Part shown: positions 33,439 to 41,461 of the stretch, piece after piece
Layout of the letters: each line of letters starts with the position of its first letter
Numbering within the stretch: position 1 is the stretch's first letter
Assembly: GCA_927362715.1 (NCBI GenBank)
Contig: CAKMIX010000001.1
Location: forward strand, 62,001-126,000
Source: an uncultured Clostridia bacterium
Lineage (GTDB): Bacteria; Bacillota; Clostridia; Oscillospirales; Acutalibacteraceae
Direction: 5' to 3'
DNA: 64,000 nt
Notes under the pieces: generated by a model
The model's input: the letters and a program-made list of their open reading frames with translations, nothing else
Told to the model about the DNA's origin: nothing
Databases searched by the model: none
Program-made: the position numbers and the translations under genes

Positions 33439-34914
33439 TCAGCCCTCTTCGATCACGATCCCGCGTGCAGCACGCTGCTCGGCAAGCTCTTTGGTGATAC
33501 GGTCCTTCTTCTCACCGACCAGATCATAGAAGAACAGTGGGATAATGCACAGGATCATCGATATGGCAGGAATGATCGAGATAAGTGAGAACATCCCTGT
33601 GCGCACAGTCTCGCTCATTTCGAGCGGGTTCGCCGTGACCGAGGCGTTAATACTCGCTACATCGAGATTGACGATCATGTACATCACGATGATAAAGCTG
33701 GTGCTGATGGCATTGCCGAATTTGGCGATGAAGCCCTGCACCGCTGCACCGAGTCCCGTTTGACGGACGCCGGTTTTCCACTCCATATAGTCCAGGCAGT
33801 CGCCGAGCATGGCGTAGGTACAGACGTTGATCGCGCCCAGCGGGATACATGCAATCACAAAGAACGGGATACACCACAGGAAGTTGTCGTACCCTAAGAA
33901 CCAGATCACAGCACCGGACACTGCACCCAAAACACAGGTTCCCATCAAGATCTGCTTATAATTCCAACGTTTGAACAAAAGCGGCATGATCAGCATCGTC
34001 CCGAACATACCGGCAGCGCTTGCCACCTGAAAAATAGTTGAAACAAGGCTGATGTTGCTTTGCAAGGCTGCCTCCTGCTCTGCAACCGACAGTCCCGTGA
34101 GATCTTTGCCGACATAAATGCTGTACCGCGCGACGTGCACTGCCCCCGCCTGATACATATACCGTGCGGCGGAAAGGACGCCCGAAAGCGCCGTAAGCAT
34201 CAGCGGCTTGCAGCGGAACAGCCTGCCGAGCGCGGTCTGTTCGCCTTTTTTGCGTTTGGGCGGATTCGGGATAGAGACGCGCTCTTTGGTCTTAAAATAC
34301 ACACGTGCAAACAGGATATTGCCGAGCACCGAGCAGAACAGCGCGATAACCGTGTACTTGGTCTGTTCAAGCTGCGTACCGCTCAAATGCATACGCGCAA
34401 GCACCGGCCCCAGAACCATGAAGAATGCAATGGGCACAGCGGAGCCGACGCCGTTCGCTGTGCGGCCCCGGCTGATGATGACGCCGCGCTCATCGGGATT
34501 GGGCGTGAGGGCATTCGGCAGCCCCCAGAACGGCACGTCGCACACGGTGTACGCCATATCCCACAGCACATAAGTCACGGCGGCATAGACCATAAGCCCC
34601 GTCATGGAAATATGCGGCGTTTGGAACAGCAAAACGGTCAGGATCGCGACGGGAATGGGCGCATATAACAGGTAAGGGCGCATTTTGCCGTTTTTGAGAT
34701 TGACGCGATCCATGATATAGCCCATGATCGGGTCGTTGAAGGAATCCCAGATACGCGCAAACAGCATTAAAAACAGCACGAACATCGGCGTGAGCTTCAT
34801 GACGTTCATGTAAAAGTCCGAAATATACGAACTCATCATGGCGTAGACCATGCCCTGCCCAAACGCGCCGACACAGTATGCCATCCACTCTTTTTTCGGC
34901 GAATACGTTTTCAT
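33439..34914 (-). CDS. GPH-family sugar symporter (MFS)
   Basis: A 491-residue transporter with about twelve membrane helices. The GPH signatures are visible: MDRVNLKNGKMRPYLLYAP in the first half, GLPNALTPNPDERG, and DYMEWKTGVRQTG in the second half. The AGGGGAGGA sequence before the ATG is strong. The metallophosphoesterase gene precedes it by only 18 bases in the same direction, so the two are probably cotranscribed. The sugar imported is not indicated. Confidence 0.88.
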   Translation of the reverse strand: MKTYSPKKEWMAYCVGAFGQGMVYAMMSSYISDFYMNVMKLTPMFVLFLMLFARIWDSFNDPIMGYIMDRVNLKNGKMRPYLLYAPIPVAILTVLLFQTPHISMTGLMVYAAVTYVLWDMAYTVCDVPFWGLPNALTPNPDERGVIISRGRTANGVGSAVPIAFFMVLGPVLARMHLSGTQLEQTKYTVIALFCSVLGNILFARVYFKTKERVSIPNPPKRKKGEQTALGRLFRCKPLMLTALSGVLSAARYMYQAGAVHVARYSIYVGKDLTGLSVAEQEAALQSNISLVSTIFQVASAAGMFGTMLIMPLLFKRWNYKQILMGTCVLGAVSGAVIWFLGYDNFLWCIPFFVIACIPLGAINVCTYAMLGDCLDYMEWKTGVRQTGLGAAVQGFIAKFGNAISTSFIIVMYMIVNLDVASINASVTANPLEMSETVRTGMFSLISIIPAISMILCIIPLFFYDLVGEKKDRITKELAEQRAARGIVIEEG

Positions 34915-34932
34915 TTGCGTCCTCCCCTGTTT

Positions 34933-36318
34933 TTATGATTTTGTATTCGGAACCGGCAGCACAGCGTCGCTGTCCGGATAGCCGCCGTCGTACAGCAAGC
35001 CTTCGACGATCGTATCCAAATCCGCGATGGGAACCCCCTTGATCACGCGGCGCAGCAGCGGGCGAAGTCTATGATACAGCGCCATAAAGGACTCGTACTC
35101 GGGTGAACCGGGTTTATACGGCTCGTCGCCGCCGTACATATTGCGGATGAGCGCGAGCACAAAGTCGCGCAGATACACATTGCGCATTTCGGGTGCGATC
35201 TTCGACGCGCACCACAAAAGCCTGCCCGCTTTTTGAAAGGTCAGCTTTTCCATGAGCTTGCCTGCAAAGCGGATGGGCACGCGCAGCTTCCACGCCGTTT
35301 CGCTCGGCAGTCCGAAATCGGGAGCGATCTCGCAAAAACGGCGGATATCGTTTGCGGCGGCATTCAAAATATCGCGCAGCATGAACTCAAAATGGTCAAG
35401 GCTGTACTGCATGTAGCTTTTGCCGCCGAGATCCCAATTTATACTTGTGAGATGATCGGTCTTGACGGTCAGGCTTTTATCCGTAAGCGTCATATGCCGG
35501 ATCGGGCTCGGGTAACAGATCAGGCTGCCCGTATTGATGTCAAAGATCCGATTGCCCCGCTCGGAGTCGAAATACCCGATATTTTGCATATGCGTGTGCC
35601 CCGTAAACATGAAGTGCACGCCTGCGTCGGCGAACATGGATGCGATCTGCACATGGTTGCCGATGAGGTCGTCGGGGCTGAAGAAGCCATAAAAAGGGTT
35701 CGGCGGCAGCAGCGGATGGTGCCCCATCGCGAGCAGCACGTCGCCGCTTTCTTTAGCCGTTTCCAGCTGCTCGCGAAGCCACTGCAGCTGATCCTCGTCA
35801 TACCCGTGAAAGCCGCGCTCCCAGCCGATGCCGTCGTCGTTGAGCGCGAAAAGCCGATAACCGGGTGCGATCTGCGCGACATAGGAGAAGCTCTTCTCGT
35901 GCACGGAAAGCGCCGAGGCGGGACCGAACTCCCAATACACCTTTAAAAGCTCACTTCTCGGAAGGCCCTCGGCAGGATATTCCCCTTTTTCCGCAGAATA
36001 CCGCTTCGGGTACGGGCAGGTGTCGTGCGTCGCCGTCAAAACATACACGCGCTTGCCGCCTGCGGTCAAGCGCTCAAGCTTCTCACGCATGGCGTAATGC
36101 CCCTCGCGCTCGCCGTCGCAGACCAAGTCGCCGCTGACGAGAACGACCTGTGTTTCGCGGTCGCGTAAAATATAATCGGTAGCAGCGTCTAAGATCGCAC
36201 CGCTTTCCGCTACACACTTCTGGTCGTATTTTATACGGTGTTCCCAAGCCTTGCCGGCAGGGTCAAGTACCTCTGACGCATAAAAATGCGTATCGGTGAT
36301 TTGATAAAACTGCAGCAT
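34933..36318 (-). CDS. Calcineurin-like metallophosphoesterase
   Basis: A 461-residue phosphoesterase with the metal ligands in order: ITDTHFYA, VSGDLVCDGE, an altered third block THDTCPYP (usually GNHD), MGHHPLLPP and FTGHTHMQN. The C-terminal ~180 residues are extra and of unknown role. No signal peptide, so cytoplasmic. ATG 36318 has GGGGG six bases upstream; the longer frame lacks one. It lies 18 bases upstream of a GPH symporter gene and may process the imported substrate. Confidence 0.87.
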   Translation of the reverse strand: MLQFYQITDTHFYASEVLDPAGKAWEHRIKYDQKCVAESGAILDAATDYILRDRETQVVLVSGDLVCDGEREGHYAMREKLERLTAGGKRVYVLTATHDTCPYPKRYSAEKGEYPAEGLPRSELLKVYWEFGPASALSVHEKSFSYVAQIAPGYRLFALNDDGIGWERGFHGYDEDQLQWLREQLETAKESGDVLLAMGHHPLLPPNPFYGFFSPDDLIGNHVQIASMFADAGVHFMFTGHTHMQNIGYFDSERGNRIFDINTGSLICYPSPIRHMTLTDKSLTVKTDHLTSINWDLGGKSYMQYSLDHFEFMLRDILNAAANDIRRFCEIAPDFGLPSETAWKLRVPIRFAGKLMEKLTFQKAGRLLWCASKIAPEMRNVYLRDFVLALIRNMYGGDEPYKPGSPEYESFMALYHRLRPLLRRVIKGVPIADLDTIVEGLLYDGGYPDSDAVLPVPNTKS

Positions 36319-36360
36319 CGCTTTCCCCCTTGTTGCTGACCTAAAACAAACTGTCGAATG

Positions 36361-36398
36361 AAAAAGCACGGCAGAACGGAAAAACCGCCCTGCCGTGC
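36361..36398 (-). terminator. Terminator of the PASTA pseudokinase gene
   Basis: GCACGGCAG (36366-36374) pairs with CTGCCGTGC (36390-36398), and a five-T run follows on the minus strand. Confidence 0.88.
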
Positions 36399-36407
36399 AG
36401 CATTGCG

Positions 36408-38072
36408 TTAAAAGCCGCCGAAAAGCCCACCGAGCAGCGAATCATTCTGCGTGGTCGGCACCTCGCCCCAAACCTGTACATAGATCTCACGCCCGCGCTC
36501 GTAATCCTTACCGGGTTCCGGCGTGGTGGCTATGACGATCCCCGCGGTGTGCGAGCCGTCATTCTCGCGCTCAACGCGCGTGCAGGTAAAGCCGCGGCTG
36601 ACCAGCAGCTGTACCGCCGCGTCATACTGCATGCCCGATACATCCGGCAGCGTGATATACTCTATGCCTCGGCTGACCACAATGGTCAGATCCGAGCCCA
36701 TCGGGACGCGCTCCCCTTCCGCCGTGCCCTGCGAAATGATCATATCGCTTTCGACCGTATCACTGTATTCATATTCCACAACAAAATTGAATCGCTCATT
36801 GAGGACCGTATCGCTTTGGATGCGCGAATAGCTTTGCCCCACAAAATTCGGCACATCCACAAGCTCTGTTGCTGCAGCCGTGGTGGTCGTTGTATCCTGC
36901 CCGGAGGTGTCGCGCGTGGCAAAGAAATATACGCCCAGCGCAATAAGCCCGATGGCCAGGCACACGCCGAATGAAATAAGCAATGTGCGTGTTTGCTCCT
37001 GCTTGCGCAGCAACTCACGGCGAAGCTCCTCCTTACGGCGGCGCTCCGCTTCCTCCGCTTCGGTTGTCACAGCTTTAGCCGCCTCTTCGGTCTGCGCCTT
37101 GCGCGCGACCATGACCTTAGGCGAGCCGGAAAGCTCTTCGCGGTATTCATCCATACTTTCGGTGCGGTCATCCGGCGAGATCGCCATGGCGTTTTGGATC
37201 GCACTGACCACATACGCGGGCAAGATCTCCGCAAATTTCGGCGGGATCATCCATTTATCATTGGCGACGCGCTCCGTCGCCTCCTGCGGGGTGCTGCCGA
37301 TGAGCATACGATAGGTCACCGCACCGAAGGCGTACACATCCGTCCAAGCGCCGACGGAACCCTCACGGCTGTACTGCTCGATCGCGGCGTAGCCTGCGAA
37401 CAGCTCGCAGTCGAAGCCCGTATCCATGACGCGCGCAGCGGGGATCATGAAATCCGTCAGGCGGATCTTGCCGTCGCGCCCGAGGCGCAGGGTGTTCGGC
37501 GAGATCCCACAGTGGAACACGCCCATTTCATGCAGCTTGGAAACGGTGGAAACCACCGGCATTAACAAGGACTTGGTCTGCTCAAAGCTCAAATACCCGG
37601 TGCGGCTTTTTAACAGGAATTCCCGCAAAGAAATCGTTTCTACATATTCCGAAACGGCGTATGCCGTGCCGTTGTCCTCAACGATATCCAGCACGGGAAT
37701 AAGCGCTGTCATCGCGCGCAGGCGTGCAAGCTTTCGCCAAAGCTCTAAAAAATCGGCAAGCCCGTCATGGAACAGCAGCTCGCTGCCGACCTTGACGCGC
37801 AAAACCGTATCTGCAGCTGTACGGATGATATGCTGCTCGGGCAAAAATTCCCGAATCGTGACCGCCGTTTTTCGTTCACGATCCCAGCCGATATAGGTCG
37901 CGCCGTCGCCCGCAGCGGACAGCATTTTCCCGACGACATACCGCCCGCCGATCTGCGTACGCAGCGGCAGATAGGGTGCGATCTGCGGCGTATCCACAGA
38001 GAACCCACAGTGCGGGCATTGCCTGGCGTCACCGATCTCTTTCATGCAGCCCATGCACAGCGTATCCAGCAT
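36408..38072 (-). CDS. Zinc-ribbon, Ser/Thr kinase-like and PASTA membrane protein (probable pseudokinase)
   Basis: A 554-residue protein. An N-terminal zinc ribbon (CMGC...CPHCGF) is followed by a protein-kinase-like domain (about residues 35-285), a membrane helix near 365-385 and two PASTA domains (about 405-475 and 475-545). PASTA domains of PknB kinases bind cell-wall fragments. Catalytic residues are missing: the VAIK lysine is arginine in AVTIREFLP, the HRD aspartate is absent in FHCGISPNTL, and DFG reads DFM. It may act as a wall sensor or scaffold. The start at the third codon of the frame, ATG 38072, has GGGAGG eight bases upstream. Confidence 0.85.
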   Translation of the reverse strand: MLDTLCMGCMKEIGDARQCPHCGFSVDTPQIAPYLPLRTQIGGRYVVGKMLSAAGDGATYIGWDRERKTAVTIREFLPEQHIIRTAADTVLRVKVGSELLFHDGLADFLELWRKLARLRAMTALIPVLDIVEDNGTAYAVSEYVETISLREFLLKSRTGYLSFEQTKSLLMPVVSTVSKLHEMGVFHCGISPNTLRLGRDGKIRLTDFMIPAARVMDTGFDCELFAGYAAIEQYSREGSVGAWTDVYAFGAVTYRMLIGSTPQEATERVANDKWMIPPKFAEILPAYVVSAIQNAMAISPDDRTESMDEYREELSGSPKVMVARKAQTEEAAKAVTTEAEEAERRRKEELRRELLRKQEQTRTLLISFGVCLAIGLIALGVYFFATRDTSGQDTTTTTAAATELVDVPNFVGQSYSRIQSDTVLNERFNFVVEYEYSDTVESDMIISQGTAEGERVPMGSDLTIVVSRGIEYITLPDVSGMQYDAAVQLLVSRGFTCTRVERENDGSHTAGIVIATTPEPGKDYERGREIYVQVWGEVPTTQNDSLLGGLFGGF

Positions 38073-38226
38073 TCGCATTGCCTCCCGTTCGGAACAAAAT
38101 TTTCTACGCGTAAAATCTCATCTTATGATAGCAAATTGGGGGTCGGTTTGTCAAGATTCACCGCACACGCACGTTCGACAAATTGCATAAATTTATACCG
38201 AACGAGGCATGGCGCATTTAAACAGG

Positions 38227-38262
38227 AAAACACCGGCGCCTTTCAAAACGCGCCGGTGTTTT
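38227..38262. terminator. Terminator downstream of the YczE-like gene
   Basis: A 13-bp stem (38227-38239 with 38250-38262) carries A runs on one side and T runs on the other, so it functions in both directions. Confidence 0.88.
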
Positions 38263-38296
38263 CAGCATATAAAAAGGGAAGAAAAATGAAAAAGGC

Positions 38297-39040
38297 TTAA
38301 GAAGCGAAATGCCCGTTGACAGAGATATACGCACCGCCGAAACGGGTGAAATCATAGAAGTGCACCGTCGGGCGGAAGGCGTCGGGCGAGGCATTCAGAA
38401 TCTTTTCGGAAAGGTGGGTGTTGAAGAACGAGACGATCGGGCCCATGCAAAACGCCGTGACGACTGTACCGACGCCGACAGGGCCGGAAAGCAGAAAAGC
38501 GATCCCGGTGCAGACAACATCCGTCAGAACGCGGCACCATTTGTAAGGGATCGGGGTGCGGTCACGGAGAACAAAACCGACCGCATCATAAGGCCCCACG
38601 CCGAGAGAGGCAGTAAAGAACAGGGACGCCGAAAGGCTCAAAAGAACCACGCCGCACAGCATTAAACCAAGCCGCACAGGCAGGGACGTCGGTTCCGGCA
38701 GGAAGCGTGCATACAGCGCGGTGAAGAAGTCGCACACATAGCCGACACCGATCATGTTGATGACCGTACCGAGGTTGATGAGCTTTTTGGAGAAGCGCGC
38801 CACGATCAGCAGCAGGACTGCATTCACGAGCATCTGCCAAAAGCCGAAGCTCACCCCGATTTTTGCACTGACGGACATGTTCAGTGCCGTAAAAGGATCC
38901 ACACCCATCCCCGAAAACGAGAAAACGGAAATGCCGAAGCCCATCAGCAAAATGCTGAAGAACATCATACCGACACGGCGTTTGCCGTGTTCGCTTTTCC
39001 AAATCGTTTTGGGTTGCATTTGCTTGAGGAACTCTGCCAT
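38297..39040 (-). CDS. YczE/YitT-family integral membrane protein
   Basis: A 247-residue protein with five to six membrane helices and the GMGVDPFTAL and LGVGPYDAVGF motifs that recur in each half of YczE/YitT-like proteins. The family is widespread in Firmicutes and its function is not established; transport has been proposed. It has its own consensus promoter and a terminator, so it is monocistronic. Confidence 0.85.
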   Translation of the reverse strand: MAEFLKQMQPKTIWKSEHGKRRVGMMFFSILLMGFGISVFSFSGMGVDPFTALNMSVSAKIGVSFGFWQMLVNAVLLLIVARFSKKLINLGTVINMIGVGYVCDFFTALYARFLPEPTSLPVRLGLMLCGVVLLSLSASLFFTASLGVGPYDAVGFVLRDRTPIPYKWCRVLTDVVCTGIAFLLSGPVGVGTVVTAFCMGPIVSFFNTHLSEKILNASPDAFRPTVHFYDFTRFGGAYISVNGHFAS

Positions 39041-39095
39041 GGGGATCGCCTTTCTTGTGCTTGTTGCATAGATATGAGTCTTTCAATTTGGTAAT

Positions 39096-39124
39096 AGTAT
39101 ACAATCGCTTTTGCGGATTGTCAA
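39096..39124 (-). promoter_or_regulatory. Sigma-A promoter of the YczE-like gene
   Basis: On the minus strand TTGACA (39119-39124), 17 bases, TATACT (39096-39101). The remaining part of the 307-base gap between genes (39125-39246) is AT-rich with no clear feature. Confidence 0.9.
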
Positions 39125-39246
39125 CGCAGGAACCGCATTTTTTGTTTGTTGCAGCAAAGTTTCCTGTTTTATATGAATTGACTAATCATACCGATGTATT
39201 TTTGTGCGATTTAACAAATTCTAACAGCATATTTCAAGAAAAAGCC

Positions 39247-39288
39247 TAAAAAACAGGCATTTCCCCGAAAAAGCTTTCGAAAAATGCC
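39247..39288 (-). terminator. Terminator of the nadA-mnmA unit
   Basis: GGCATTT and AAATGCC arms (39256-39262, 39282-39288) enclose a second small hairpin, followed on the minus strand by TGTTTTTT. Confidence 0.75.
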
Positions 39289-39347
39289 GTTAGAAACATG
39301 CGATGCTATCGGTTGTTTTGTTTGAAAAATCGTCGGTGAATTTTAAT

Positions 39348-40388
39348 TCACATGATCGTACCGCCGCCGACGACCGTATCCCCATCATACAGGACTGCCG
39401 CCTGCCCGGCAGTCACGGCGCGCTGCGGCACGTCGAAACGAATACACAGATGATTCCGATCCGTCTGTTCGACCGTCGCGGGCTGTTCAGACTGGTTGTA
39501 ACGGATCTTTACAGACAGCCGTTCGGGCCGGTCAAGAGATTCACAGGCGATCAGATTGATGTCGCCCACCTCGACCGTATCGGAGAGCAGGTCTTTCTGA
39601 AAGCCCAGCCGCACACGGTTATGCTGCACATCCTTTTCCACCACATACATGGATGCGGGCAATGCAAGCCCCAACCCCCGCCGCTGCCCGACGGTATAGC
39701 GAATGATCCCCTTGTGCGTGCCGAGGACGTTCCCCTGCATATCCGTAAAATCCCCGCAAGGAAAGGTCTTGCCCGTGTAACGTTCAATAAATGCAGCATA
39801 ATCTCCGTCCGGTACAAAGCAGATATCCTGGCTCTCGCTGCGGTCGGCATTTTCAAAGCCTTGTGCACGTGCGATCTCACGCACCTCCGGCTTGGTCAAT
39901 GCGCCGAGCGGGAACCGAACACGCCCGAGCACCTCTTGCGAAAGCGAATACAGCACATAGCTTTGGTCTTTTGCCTTATCCACCGCTTTTTGCAGCAGCA
40001 GCCGGCTGCCCTGCCGGGATATGCGTGCATAATGGCCTGTGGCGACAAGATCGGCGTCGATCCCCCGTGCCTTATCCATAAACAGCCCGAATTTGATATA
40101 GCGGTTGCAGACGATGCAGGGATTTGGTGTAAGCCCTTCGGCATAGGCGCGCGCAAAGCGTTCCATGACCTGCGCGCGGAATTCGCTCTGAAGATCCCAA
40201 ACCAAATGCGGACAGCCGAGCCTTTCGCACACGGCAGCCGCGCGGGTCTCCTCTTCGGAAGCGCCGCCGCACAAACGCATGGTGACGCCGGTTACCGCAT
40301 TTCCTTCGGTCAGCGCAAGGTAAGCTGCCACGGAGCTGTCCACACCGCCGCTCATGGCGATCGCAATTTTTATATTGTTTTTTTCCAT
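39348..40388 (-). CDS. mnmA: tRNA-specific 2-thiouridylase
   Basis: A 346-residue enzyme that thiolates the wobble uridine (s2U34) of Glu, Gln and Lys tRNAs. The PP-loop AMSGGVDSSVAAYL is near residue 12. The two catalytic cysteines are visible, the nucleophile in NPCIVCNRYIKF near 95 and the second in SQDICFVPDGDY near 195. Length is normal. It follows nadA by 13 bases. Confidence 0.95.
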   Translation of the reverse strand: MEKNNIKIAIAMSGGVDSSVAAYLALTEGNAVTGVTMRLCGGASEEETRAAAVCERLGCPHLVWDLQSEFRAQVMERFARAYAEGLTPNPCIVCNRYIKFGLFMDKARGIDADLVATGHYARISRQGSRLLLQKAVDKAKDQSYVLYSLSQEVLGRVRFPLGALTKPEVREIARAQGFENADRSESQDICFVPDGDYAAFIERYTGKTFPCGDFTDMQGNVLGTHKGIIRYTVGQRRGLGLALPASMYVVEKDVQHNRVRLGFQKDLLSDTVEVGDINLIACESLDRPERLSVKIRYNQSEQPATVEQTDRNHLCIRFDVPQRAVTAGQAAVLYDGDTVVGGGTIM

Positions 40389-40401
40389 ATTTCTGCCTTG
40401 T

Positions 40402-41316
40402 TCAGCCGCCGAGCGCGATCATGGCGTCAATGCACACACGCGCTTTGCGGATCGTTTCGTCGTCCAGCACGATCTCCTCCCCGCCGTTCCCTGCCACGGC
40501 GTTGTAAACATCCGCAAGCGTGGAGAGTTTCATATCGGGGCAGATCAGCTTTTTGGAAAGCGGATAAAAACGCTTGTCCGGACATGCATAGGAAAGGTGC
40601 TCGGCAATGCTCATTTCCGTGCCGATGATGAATTCGCGGCTGTCACTTTTTTTGGCATACTCCATAATGCCTGCCGTCGAGCCGACATAATCGGCATGGC
40701 GCACGACCTCCGGCTTGCATTCCGGGTGCACAAGCAGTGGCGCATTCGGATAGCGCTTTTTCGCGTCGATCGCCTCCTGCTCGCAAACGGACGTATGGAT
40801 CGGGCAGCCGCCCTGCAAAAGACGTATATTTTTTTCGGGCACCTGCGCCTGCACGAAGCTGCCGAGGTTGCAATCAGGGATGAACAAAATGTCCTTCTGC
40901 GGCATCTGTTTGACGATCTTGACCGCAGACGAAGAGGTAACGCACACATCGCAGACCGTTTTAAGTGCAGCGGTGGTGTTGATGTACGCCACGACCGCAC
41001 AGCCGGGCGTTTCGGCACGGGCGGCCTCGATCATGGCTTTATCCATCTGTTCCGCCATGGGACAGCCCGCATCCGGGTGCGAAAGCAGCACGGTTTTTTC
41101 GGGAGATAGTATTTTGACGGTTTCCGCCATAAAGCGCACACCGACCATCAACACGGTTTTCTGCGGCGCACTTTTCGCACGGACGGAAAGTGCGTAGCTG
41201 TCGCCCGAAAAATCGGCGACCTCTAAGATCTCATGCGCCGTATAGCTGTGTGCGAGAATGCAGACATCGTTTTCTTTTTTTAAACGCAGGATCTCTTCCT
41301 GTAAATCACGGATCAT
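40402..41316 (-). CDS. nadA: Quinolinate synthase
   Basis: A 304-residue NadA, making quinolinate from iminoaspartate and dihydroxyacetone phosphate in NAD synthesis. Cysteines that ligate the 4Fe-4S cluster appear in the DVCVTSSSA region and in VHPECKPEV, and SHPDAGCPMAEQ is conserved. GGAGC precedes the ATG. No nadB or nadC is adjacent; it shares a transcript with mnmA. Confidence 0.95.
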   Translation of the reverse strand: MIRDLQEEILRLKKENDVCILAHSYTAHEILEVADFSGDSYALSVRAKSAPQKTVLMVGVRFMAETVKILSPEKTVLLSHPDAGCPMAEQMDKAMIEAARAETPGCAVVAYINTTAALKTVCDVCVTSSSAVKIVKQMPQKDILFIPDCNLGSFVQAQVPEKNIRLLQGGCPIHTSVCEQEAIDAKKRYPNAPLLVHPECKPEVVRHADYVGSTAGIMEYAKKSDSREFIIGTEMSIAEHLSYACPDKRFYPLSKKLICPDMKLSTLADVYNAVAGNGGEEIVLDDETIRKARVCIDAMIALGG

Positions 41317-41418
41317 ATCACATGCTCCTTTTCCTTTGGGTTCCTAACCATCATACGAAAAAGCAGGGAAAAAATCAAGTACCGAAATTTTCCGTTCGAC
41401 GCCCGGCGGCTTGAAAAT

Positions 41419-41447
41419 ACAGGCCGCCCGAATCCGGACGGCCTGTA
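41419..41447 (-). terminator. Terminator of the sialidase-GPH operon
   Basis: ACAGGCCG and CGGCCTGT arms enclose an imperfect inner stem, with ATTTTC following on the minus strand, 15 bases after the transporter stop codon. Confidence 0.75.
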
Positions 41448-41461
41448 ACGTCGGTTTGATC

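Noticed and set aside
39303-40628. A 441-codon plus-strand open frame
   Set aside because: It is antisense to mnmA and the end of nadA, both with intact catalytic motifs.
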